Assembly (NCBI GenBank): GCA_031285645.1
Contig: JAITVU010000082.1
Span: 1-6,395 of the forward strand
From: Oscillospiraceae bacterium
GTDB taxonomy: Bacteria; Bacillota; Clostridia; Oscillospirales; Ruminococcaceae
DNA: 6,395 nucleotides
Reading direction: 5' to 3'
Of this stretch, positions 1 through 5,092 are shown in pieces. The notes beneath the pieces are model-generated. The model saw nothing but the letters and a program-made list of their open reading frames with translations, did not search any database and was not told where the DNA came from. The translations under genes and the position numbers were made by a program. Numbering within the stretch: the stretch's first letter is position 1; each line of letters starts with the position of its first letter.

Positions 1-149
1 TAGGTTTAAAATTGCGACACAATTTTAAATACGCGGCAAACGCCGCACGCCGCGAAGCGGCCTATACCTGCTGCATACGTCATATCCACGCAATGCGTGA
101 CAGCGGACTTTGCCCGCTGTGGTTTAAAACTGTATCAGTTTTAAACCTA
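1..149. repeat. Palindrome-packed intergenic element with inverted termini
   Basis: The ends are an exact 11-bp inverted pair, TAGGTTTAAAA (1-11) and TTTTAAACCTA (139-149). Inside, hairpins are tiled almost end to end: 5-14 with 20-29 (10 bp), 33-37 with 42-46, 49-53 with 57-61, 87-91 with 95-99, 100-106 with 114-120, and 121-132 with 136-147 (12 bp, 3-nt loop). The outer AT-rich arms can pair either locally or with each other. This architecture resembles a MITE or REP-like intergenic repeat. The left flank is outside the window, so no target-site duplication can be judged, and no second copy is visible here. An open frame crosses it on the plus strand but has no ribosome binding site and simply reads through the palindromes. 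Confidence 0.6.
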
Positions 150-212
150 TATGACTATATAACATCAACTGGAAATAATCATGTTGTAATCAGGCGTAAA
201 AGCCGGCTGGCC

Positions 213-275
213 AGCGAAGGAGAGGTGGATATGATATAATTACTGTTATTATATCATATCCGCTTTATTTTCGCT
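213..275 (+). other. Long RNA-type hairpin (28 paired positions)
   Basis: Bases 213-240 pair with 248-275 around a 7-nt loop. The inner 14 bp (227-240 with 248-261) and outer 6 bp (213-218 with 270-275) are perfect. The eight middle positions give two Watson-Crick pairs, five G-U pairs and one A-A mismatch. G-U pairs work only in the plus-strand transcript and become C-A mismatches in the minus transcript, so the structure appears shaped for plus-strand RNA. TATAAT occurs in both inner arms because of the palindrome, but no -35 box accompanies either. It could be part of a small RNA, the 3' end of an upstream plus-strand transcript, or a further piece of the neighbouring palindromic element. 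Confidence 0.5.
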
Positions 276-310
276 AAAAAGAAAAACGCCACCAAAAGGT
301 GGCGTTATTT
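276..310 (-). terminator. Intrinsic terminator of ptsH, possibly bidirectional
   Basis: A perfect 9-bp stem (285-293 with 298-306, loop AAAA on the plus strand) is followed on the minus strand by a run of T residues broken by one C (286 down to 276). It begins about 20 nt after the HPr stop codon. On the plus strand the stem is followed by a weaker TTATTTT-like run (305-310), so it might also stop plus-strand transcripts coming from the hairpin region to the left. Confidence 0.85.
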
Positions 311-325
311 TGTGCGCTTTATTAC

Positions 326-589
326 TTAGTCGGAGAAACCGGACTCCACCAGCTTGACAAGCCCTTCAACAGCCTGTTGCTCATCCGAGCCGTCCGCGAT
401 GACTTTTATGGTTGTGCCGCCGACAATGCCGAGCGACAAAACGCCGAGAAGGCTCTTGGCGTTGACGCGGCGCTCTTCCTTTTCAACCCAGATGGAAGAT
501 TTATACTCATTGGCCTTCTGTATGAAGAAGGTCGCAGGGCGGGCATGAAGGCCGACCTGGTTTTGTACGGATACTTCTTTAACAAACAT
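326..589 (-). CDS. ptsH: HPr family phosphocarrier protein
   Basis: This 87-residue protein is the expected size for HPr, the cytoplasmic phosphocarrier that takes phosphate from enzyme I and passes it to the sugar-specific EIIA domains of the phosphotransferase system. The active-site motif GLHARPA lies at residues 13-19 and puts the phosphorylated histidine at position 15. The regulatory serine is at position 46 in KSLLGVLSLGI (45-55), the site used by HPr kinase/phosphorylase in Firmicutes to signal carbon status to CcpA. Having His15 argues against the Crh paralogue, which lacks it. The ATG is preceded by AAGGGAG (599-605) at a good distance. The gene stands alone, without ptsI beside it, with its own promoter (657-684) and terminator (276-310), so it is probably monocistronic. 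The family assignment is firm; whether it is the genome's only HPr cannot be told. Confidence 0.93.
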   Translation of the reverse strand: MFVKEVSVQNQVGLHARPATFFIQKANEYKSSIWVEKEERRVNAKSLLGVLSLGIVGGTTIKVIADGSDEQQAVEGLVKLVESGFSD

Positions 590-656
590 TTCTCAAAACT
601 CCCTTAATTATAGATGGCATATTAGTCATACGCAACGTTATTGTTTTTACAGGACA

Positions 657-684
657 ATTATAGCACAAACTACCCCTCAGTCAA
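657..684 (-). promoter_or_regulatory. Sigma-A type promoter of ptsH
   Basis: On the minus strand TTGACT (679-684) is separated by 16 bp from a perfect TATAAT (657-662). Transcription should start near 650, giving a leader of about 60 nt before the HPr start codon. No cre-like box or structured leader was recognised. Confidence 0.75.
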
Positions 685-898
685 CGCCGCGCCCGCCGGA
701 TAGCGGATAAAACAGGGTATTTTCTGTTGAACCGCCAACTTACGCTCAAAAAAAACCGCTTCTTTGTTCATTATATCCATAATATTTTCCACAATCATAT
801 ACACTTTTACAATTAATCGAAACGGGTATAGTCATATGGATGCTTGAGAAACCACGGATTCCTATGTATCATTATGACGCGGCCCCAACTATTTATAC
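685..898. other. AT-rich intergenic stretch, nothing recognised
   Basis: Between the ptsH promoter and the possible terminator of the Cys-rich gene there is no open frame with a ribosome binding site, no tRNA-like fold and no repeat that I can support. A plus-strand frame beginning near 844 runs on into the Cys-rich gene and is its antisense shadow. Confidence 0.5.
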
Positions 899-929
899 AA
901 AAAATCCATCTGTTTCCATATCTGAAACA
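899..929 (-). terminator. Possible weak terminator after the rimM-trmD cluster
   Basis: On the minus strand a 6-bp stem (924-929 with 911-916) is followed after six bases by six T residues (904-899). A separate small GC hairpin (939-952) lies between it and the stop codon at 970. The stem is short and set back from the T-run, so termination here is only plausible. Confidence 0.35.
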
Positions 930-969
930 AGACGTCCCGGCGTCCCGACGCCTTACCGAAGAACCAATT

Positions 970-1458
970 TTATACGAGCTTTCTCAGATCATCGAGCTCT
1001 TCCGATATCAGGCGCATGAACCCAAGCATGGCTGGATCATGCCCCAGATAACCCAGTGCCCTTTCGACGGCCTTCCTGAAGCCGGAATCCAGATGACGCC
1101 CGTCCCAAAGAGGGCACATACGACGTCCGCGGGGATCCGGCAGGGCGGAAACGGCGCCGTTTGCGCTGATATGCGGCGCGAGAGGAAAAATGCGGCAGGA
1201 CAAGGGCCTGTATGCCCGGTTGCATGTTCCCGGGCAGGAGAGAAGCCATGCGCGGCTGCCCATATAGCGGAAGCGCGAAACCTTGAATCCGGGGATATTG
1301 GCAAGCCTGGCCGCCTCGCCGGGGAAGAGCAGCATGCCGTAGTCGTCGCCCTGGCAGCACGCGGCGGCGCAAAGGCGGCCGCAATCGGCGCGGATGGGCG
1401 TTCGATCCCCAATGAGATCGTTTGCGCGCCGGATCATTTTATAGAGATTGGCGGCCAT
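970..1458 (-). CDS. Cys-rich putative metal/Fe-S-binding protein of unknown function
   Basis: This 162-residue protein has no firm functional assignment. Eight cysteines are grouped in three patches: C26, C30, C34 and C35 in a DCGxxCxxxCCxGDD motif, C75, C79 and C88 around SCPGTC and SCRIFPL, and C115 in an MCPLWDG motif. The pattern of a CC pair followed by a second cluster ending in CR-x-FP recalls the YkgJ-type CxxCxxCC (zinc- or iron-chelating) families, which is my tentative placement. No signal peptide or membrane segment is seen, so it should be cytoplasmic. Its ATG lies inside the end of trmD, with a 20-bp overlap, and is preceded by AAGGAGAGG (1465-1473), so it is probably coupled to trmD. 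The pairing suggests a link to tRNA or translation, but that is inference from position only. Confidence 0.8.
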   Translation of the reverse strand: MAANLYKMIRRANDLIGDRTPIRADCGRLCAAACCQGDDYGMLLFPGEAARLANIPGFKVSRFRYMGSRAWLLSCPGTCNRAYRPLSCRIFPLAPHISANGAVSALPDPRGRRMCPLWDGRHLDSGFRKAVERALGYLGHDPAMLGFMRLISEELDDLRKLV

Positions 1459-2212
1459 CGTGGTCCTCTCCTTCCAACTCTTCGGCTTTTAATGTGTCAA
1501 GAAACGCGCGGTCCCGCTCGCTCAGCGGCGCGCCGGCCAGCAAATCCGGGCGCACGCGCCGGGTTTTATCCAGGGATTGTTCGCGCCGCCAGTTTGCAAT
1601 GTTGGCGTGATGCCCGCTGAGCAGGATGTCGGGAACGGTCCGGCCGTTCCACTCATAGGGCTTTGTATAGTGGGGGTATTCGAGCAGTCCCTCGCTGTGG
1701 CTCTCCTCCTGCCAGCAGATGTCGTCGGCCAAAACGCCCTCGCACAAGCGGCCGATGCAGTCGGTCAGCACAAGGGCCGGCAGTTCGCCGCCGGTGAGGA
1801 CATAATCGCCGATTGAGAGTTCCTCGTCGGCGATTTCATCCAAAACACGCTGGTCCACACCTTCGTAATGCCCGCATAAAATGCACAGGTTCGGCAATTG
1901 GGACAGCTCGACGGCCCGCTTCTGCGTGAGCGTTCTGCCGCCGGGCGACATATACACAACATGCGGCCTTGCGCCGCCCAGCTGGAGCAGGACGGCCCTG
2001 TAGCAGTTGTAGATGGGGTCGGCCTGCATCAGCATGCCCTTGCCGCCGCCGTAAGGGGTGTCGTCGGTACGCCCGTGCCTGTCGAGCGTGTAATCGCGGA
2101 TGTGGTGGCAGCGGATGTCGAGCTTGCCCGCCGCGCGCGCGCGCCCGATGATGCTTGTGGCGATGACGGGCTCGAACATTTCGGGGAAAAGGGTCATAAT
2201 GTCAATGCGCAT
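1439..2212 (-). CDS. trmD: tRNA (guanine37-N1)-methyltransferase TrmD
   Basis: TrmD methylates N1 of guanosine 37, next to the anticodon, using S-adenosylmethionine, and so prevents +1 frameshifting. The N-terminus RIDIMTLFPEMF, the block DDTPYGGGKGM (about residues 50-60), the trefoil-knot region LCGHYEGVDQRV and the block SIGDYVLTGGELPA are all characteristic. The conserved Arg of VDQRV and Asp of IGDY correspond to the catalytic pair known in E. coli TrmD. From the ATG at 2212 the protein has 257 residues, close to the family norm. A TTG at 2218 would add two residues, but the Shine-Dalgarno (AAGGGGG, about 2222-2229) is better spaced for the ATG. The start overlaps the end of rimM by 11 bp, and the end overlaps the Cys-rich gene by 20 bp. 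The usual rplS neighbour downstream is absent. Confidence 0.95.
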   Translation of the reverse strand: MRIDIMTLFPEMFEPVIATSIIGRARAAGKLDIRCHHIRDYTLDRHGRTDDTPYGGGKGMLMQADPIYNCYRAVLLQLGGARPHVVYMSPGGRTLTQKRAVELSQLPNLCILCGHYEGVDQRVLDEIADEELSIGDYVLTGGELPALVLTDCIGRLCEGVLADDICWQEESHSEGLLEYPHYTKPYEWNGRTVPDILLSGHHANIANWRREQSLDKTRRVRPDLLAGAPLSERDRAFLDTLKAEELEGEDHDGRQSL

Positions 2213-2714
2213 CGTCAAAAAGCCCCCTTAGCGGCCGGATGCGCATGAGCCCCTTCTCCATATCCATATCGGCCACAACGTCGGGAATCGCGGGAATAAG
2301 CCTTTTGATTCCGTTTTCATCCGTAATTTCGTACACATCGTTCGCGCCTGTCTGCATGACGTCACTGACTTTCCCGTAGAGAAAATCCGTGTCCGCGTCG
2401 CGCACGTCAAGGCCCAAAAGGTCCTGAAGAAAGAATGCGTCGTCCCGCGGCGCATCCTCTCTGTCAATATATAATATTTGCCCCCGCAGTGTGACGGCTT
2501 CGTCAATACCGTCAACGCCGGACAGTTTGAGTATGACCATGTTTTTATGCGGGCGGGCGCGCTCCACAGTAAGCTTTTTTTCTCCCTTATCCGTGTAGAG
2601 CGCCTTAAAGGCACACAGATATTCGGGGCTGTCGCACCAGTGCTGAACTTTAATTTCGCCCCTGATGCCGTGCGTCGAGACGATTTTTCCACATTCCAGA
2701 TATTTTTTCTTCAT
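2202..2714 (-). CDS. rimM: Ribosome maturation factor RimM
   Basis: RimM assists late 30S assembly, binding ribosomal protein S19 and the 16S rRNA head. The 170-residue length fits the family. The N-terminal RimM barrel begins with GKIVSTHGIRGEIKV (residues 9-23). The C-terminal PRC-barrel starts near residue 97 with LLGLDVRD, continues through GKVSDVMQTGANDVYEI and ends with the typical LIPAIPDVV and RPLRGLFDD. The start ATG has a modest GAAAGG about 8 nt upstream. The gene overlaps trmD, the usual arrangement for this pair. No convincing promoter was found in the 86 bp between it and the terminator of the upstream dehydrogenase. It may have a weak promoter or depend partly on read-through. 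Confidence 0.95.
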   Translation of the reverse strand: MKKKYLECGKIVSTHGIRGEIKVQHWCDSPEYLCAFKALYTDKGEKKLTVERARPHKNMVILKLSGVDGIDEAVTLRGQILYIDREDAPRDDAFFLQDLLGLDVRDADTDFLYGKVSDVMQTGANDVYEITDENGIKRLIPAIPDVVADMDMEKGLMRIRPLRGLFDDAH

Positions 2715-2800
2715 GGAACCGGCCTTTCAATTGAATGCTGATTTGTAAACAGGTCAGGATGCCTTTGCGGAAAAGTCCACTTTTTGGGGGAACACGGGTC

Positions 2801-2828
2801 AATAAAATTGCGGCGCCGAAGGCGCCGC
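2801..2828 (-). terminator. Intrinsic terminator of the 2-hydroxyacid dehydrogenase
   Basis: A perfect GC-only 8-bp stem (2821-2828 with 2810-2817, 3-nt loop) is followed on the minus strand by AATTTTATT (2809-2801). It begins 10 nt after the dehydrogenase stop codon and separates that gene from rimM. The T-run is interrupted, so some read-through is possible. Confidence 0.8.
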
Positions 2829-2837
2829 ACGGTGCGG

Positions 2838-3797
2838 TTAATACTGGAGGTCGTAGTCGACAAGATTCAGGCCCGGTGTTTTACCCGCCGTGTAGGCCGA
2901 CAGATTTTCAGAGAAAATCGCCAGACCCCTCTCCATGTAGCGGTCGGTGCCGCCCGCGTTGTGGGAGCCGATGTAAACATTGCGCATACCCCACAGCGGG
3001 GAATCGGCCGGCAGGGGCTCGGGGTCGACGACGTCGAGCCCGGCGCCGGCAATCGCGCCCGTTTCCATGGCCCTGACAACGGCGTCCGTATTCGTCGTGT
3101 TCCCGCGCCCCACGGCGATGTAGACGGCCGTGTTTTTCATGGCGGCGAATTCGGCGTCGCCGAATAAACCCACAGTCTCATCCGTCCCCGGCAGGATGTT
3201 GACGACGTAATCGCTCTCGGCGAGAAGCGTGTGCAAGCCGGCCGTATCGACCATCTTATCAATGTGCGGCGCGTCCTTGCCTGAGCGCCGGCAGCCGAGC
3301 GTGCGCATGTTGAAGGCCTTGGCGAGCCGCGCGAGCTCTACGCCGATCGCACCGGCGCCGACAATGCCGATTGTTTTGTCATGGATTTCCGTCAGTCCGC
3401 CGATGTCGGAATAGTCGTGGTTCCAGCGCTTGTTCATCTGATCAATATGGATATTGAAGAGCTGGCGCGAAAACGCCATCATAATGCCGAGGACGGTTTC
3501 GGATATGGAATTGGCGTGTACGCCGCTCGCGGTCGTGAGAAAAATGCCGCGCTCCCGAAGCCGGGCAAAGGGTACGGAATCGACGCCCGCGCTCATACAT
3601 TGGATCCATTTCAGGTTTTCGGCGTACTCAAGCACAAAAGGTATTTTGTCGCCCCAGCCGATGAATATTTCGGCTTCCTTCATTTGCGGCAGGTGCCGGT
3701 TGCGGTCCTCACACACAATAGTTTCCCAATCGGGCAGCTTGCTGTGCAGTTCCTCTATTAATTTGGGCACGTTGTCGGCAATAATAATTTTGCGCAT
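2838..3797 (-). CDS. D-isomer-specific 2-hydroxyacid dehydrogenase (likely NADPH type)
   Basis: This 319-residue enzyme belongs to the family that interconverts 2-oxo acids and D-2-hydroxy acids, such as glyoxylate/hydroxypyruvate reductases and phosphoglycerate dehydrogenase. The Rossmann motif GAGAIG lies at 147-152. The catalytic Arg is in VGRG (R231), the Glu in DPEPLP (E260) and the His in GSHNAGG (H279). After the second strand, where NAD-specific members have Asp, this protein has CRRSG (169-173), which suggests NADP(H), as in GhrA-like reductases. The ATG at 3797 has GGGAGAAGG just upstream and starts at MRKIIIADN. The frame stays open to 3980, but that extension crosses the promoter and is not coding. 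The substrate cannot be read from sequence. It is divergent from a metal-sensing repressor and is terminated before rimM. Confidence 0.9.
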   Translation of the reverse strand: MRKIIIADNVPKLIEELHSKLPDWETIVCEDRNRHLPQMKEAEIFIGWGDKIPFVLEYAENLKWIQCMSAGVDSVPFARLRERGIFLTTASGVHANSISETVLGIMMAFSRQLFNIHIDQMNKRWNHDYSDIGGLTEIHDKTIGIVGAGAIGVELARLAKAFNMRTLGCRRSGKDAPHIDKMVDTAGLHTLLAESDYVVNILPGTDETVGLFGDAEFAAMKNTAVYIAVGRGNTTNTDAVVRAMETGAIAGAGLDVVDPEPLPADSPLWGMRNVYIGSHNAGGTDRYMERGLAIFSENLSAYTAGKTPGLNLVDYDLQY

Positions 3798-3900
3798 ATC
3801 CTTCTCCCATTCACCCATAATGTTTTGTATAAAGACCGCTTTTGTACGGCAGAGCTTGTATGACACAGGAACAGGCTCTTTTATCGGCGATACATGCATA

Positions 3901-3929
3901 ATTATACCATTTCCGGCGGCGGAGTGCAA
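3901..3929 (-). promoter_or_regulatory. Sigma-A type promoter of the dehydrogenase
   Basis: On the minus strand TTGCAC (3924-3929) is followed after 17 bp by a perfect TATAAT (3901-3906). The predicted start near 3894 gives a leader of about 97 nt. Its -35 box lies 10 bp from the -35 box of the divergent repressor promoter, so the two polymerase sites are adjacent and could interfere. Confidence 0.75.
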
Positions 3930-3939
3930 GGCTGGACGC

Positions 3940-3968
3940 TTGACAGGGTGTATACGAGACTTTATACT
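3940..3968 (+). promoter_or_regulatory. Sigma-A type promoter of the ArsR-family gene
   Basis: A perfect TTGACA (3940-3945) is followed after exactly 17 bp by TATACT (3963-3968). Transcription should begin near 3975, leaving a leader of about 110 nt before the chosen start codon. The leader holds two small hairpins (4033-4045 and 4060-4071 region). TATAC recurs at 3951, 3963 and 3974, about one helical turn apart, which may matter for regulator binding or may be chance. Confidence 0.8.
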
Positions 3969-3976
3969 GATTATAT

Positions 3977-4000
3977 ACATATGAATGAACGGTCATATGT
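3977..4000. promoter_or_regulatory. Candidate operator for the ArsR-family repressor
   Basis: ACATATGA (3977-3984) and TCATATGT (3993-4000) form a perfect 8-bp inverted repeat with an 8-bp spacer. It covers the predicted transcription start of the repressor gene. SmtB/CadC-type operators are AT-rich inverted repeats with TGAA-like cores near the promoter, and this fits loosely. Bound repressor would block its own transcription. The dehydrogenase promoter is about 50 bp further away and could be affected less directly. Confidence 0.5.
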
Positions 4001-4085
4001 TGAATGCCGGGCAACATTTCAAGCATGCGGAGCCGCAAGTTGCGGATGTCTGCCCAACACCACGTTTGTGGAGAAAAGGAACTCT

Positions 4086-4451
4086 ATGAAACAGTCCGCG
4101 ATCTGCCAGGAATGCCACATACACAAAGACGCGCTGGAAAAGGCGGGCATGATCATGCCCGATGATGAAAAACTCTTTAATTTAGCTGAGTTTTTCAAAG
4201 TGTTCGGGGATTCAACGCGGATCCGCATTATTGTTGCGCTGCTGTCGGGGCCGATGTGCGTCTGCGACATATCGGCTCTGCTGGAGATGAACCAGTCGGC
4301 GATTTCACATCAGCTTCGGCTGCTGAAAACGCACCGACTTGTCCGGTCGCGCCGGGAGGGGAAGAGCGTGATTTACGCGCTGGACGATGATCATGTGGCC
4401 TCTATCCTCTTCCAGGGCCTCAATCACATGGATGAGGCTGAGACGGTCTAA
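4086..4451 (+). CDS. ArsR/SmtB-family metal-sensing repressor, CadC-like
   Basis: This 121-residue winged-helix repressor should leave DNA when it binds a metal. It carries C7 near the N-terminus plus C58 and C60 in MCVCD, the thiolate alpha3N site used by CadC for Cd, Pb or Bi. It also has D101, H103, H114 and E117, the spacing of the alpha5 zinc site of SmtB and CadC. As I recall them, these residue numbers coincide with those of pI258 CadC, which supports starting at 4086. The recognition helix lies in MNQSAISHQLRLLK (68-81), followed by the wing around RSRREGKSVIYAL. An AAAGGA box precedes the ATG. The frame is also open upstream to 3894, including an ATG at 3981 without a ribosome binding site. 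No P-type ATPase or other efflux gene accompanies it here. Confidence 0.9.
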   Translation: MKQSAICQECHIHKDALEKAGMIMPDDEKLFNLAEFFKVFGDSTRIRIIVALLSGPMCVCDISALLEMNQSAISHQLRLLKTHRLVRSRREGKSVIYALDDDHVASILFQGLNHMDEAETV

Positions 4452-4477
4452 ATGACTACTTACACAACAGCACATAT

Positions 4478-4882
4478 TTGGATTGGCTTGATAAAGTCAG
4501 GAAGGATATTGACATCGCCAATATAGCCGAGGGCAGGGTGCCCCGGTTTACTTACTTTTACATCCGCGAAGAGGATGATAAAATTGTTGGCATGATCGCC
4601 GTCCGCCTGGCGCTGAACGAATTTTTACGCAACGAAGGCGGCCATATCGGATATTGTGTAAGGCCAGGTGAACGCCAAAAAGGATATGCGACACTGATGC
4701 TCAAAGGCGCATTGCAATTTATTCGTGCAATTGGACTATCCGATGCCATACTGTCATGTGACAAGGAGAACGAAGCTTCCGCAAAAGTCATAAAGAATTG
4801 TGGAGGCCGATTGGATGCTGAATTTTACAGCGACACTATTCACGAGGTGAAACAGCGCTACCATATTAAGCAGACCGTTTAA
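4478..4882 (+). CDS. GNAT-family N-acetyltransferase, N-terminally truncated (probable pseudogene)
   Basis: The 134-residue product has the core of a GNAT acyltransferase, which moves an acetyl group from acetyl-CoA to an amine. The acetyl-CoA loop is RQKGYA (R-x-x-G-x-A) in GYCVRPGERQKGYATLML, preceded by KIVGMIAVRLALNEFL and GGHIGY. The later strand CDKENEASAKVIKNCGG also fits. Relatives that I recall (COG3981-like, roughly 170-180 residues) have some 40-50 more residues at the N-terminus. The reading frame is open back only to 4442, just after an in-frame TGA (4439-4441) within the end of the repressor gene, and has no ATG. Translation would need the TTG at 4478, which lacks a ribosome binding site. 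The base composition is also more AT-rich than most neighbours. I infer a deletion that joined this fragment to the repressor gene. The substrate is unknown. Confidence 0.7.
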   Translation: MDWLDKVRKDIDIANIAEGRVPRFTYFYIREEDDKIVGMIAVRLALNEFLRNEGGHIGYCVRPGERQKGYATLMLKGALQFIRAIGLSDAILSCDKENEASAKVIKNCGGRLDAEFYSDTIHEVKQRYHIKQTV

Positions 4883-4920
4883 CCGCTGTTATCTCATATT
4901 CCCATGACCATTGGAACCCC

Positions 4921-4955
4921 GCAGAAAGCGAATCGCTACCGCTTTCTGCTTTTTT
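4921..4955 (+). terminator. Intrinsic terminator after the acetyltransferase
   Basis: A perfect 10-bp stem (4921-4930 with 4940-4949) with a 9-nt loop is followed directly by six T residues (4950-4955). The minus strand lacks a T-run beside the stem, so it acts on the plus-strand transcript from the repressor promoter and not on the convergent tcdA. Confidence 0.92.
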
Positions 4956-5092
4956 ATGTCACGTCCCTTAATTCACGCTTCTTTAAGCGCGGCGGGAGCG
5001 AGATTGTGAGGCCCATATTCGCGTATGGGATCAGACAGGTTGTTTCGCGAAAATACGGCGCGGCGTGGCGTTTGCCGGCCATATCCATGTTT

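Noticed and set aside
12..239. Plus-strand open frame of 75 codons
   Set aside because: It begins with TTG, lacks a ribosome binding site and runs through the palindrome array. Its residues simply mirror the inverted repeats.
1..310. CRISPR array
   Set aside because: The hairpins differ from each other in sequence and are not direct repeats separated by even spacers.
864..1019. Short plus-strand frame starting at an ATG near 864
   Set aside because: There is no Shine-Dalgarno, it runs into the opposite-strand gene and the product is unlike any protein I recognise.
844..1620. Plus-strand open frame of 258 codons
   Set aside because: It is antisense to the Cys-rich gene and trmD, has no ribosome binding site and shows no family motif. 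The high GC of the opposite gene keeps it open.
2213..2218. TTG start for trmD two codons upstream
   Set aside because: The Shine-Dalgarno would be too close to the TTG, while the ATG at 2212 is well spaced.
1898..2248. Plus-strand open frame opposite trmD
   Set aside because: trmD on the minus strand is unmistakable, and this is its shadow.
3798..3980. N-terminal extension of the dehydrogenase frame
   Set aside because: It spans the TATAAT/TTGCAC promoter and the divergent promoter, while the ATG at 3797 has a strong ribosome binding site and gives the normal family length.
5012..5029. 6-bp hairpin downstream of tcdA as its terminator
   Set aside because: No T-run follows on the minus strand and it lies more than 60 nt past the stop codon.
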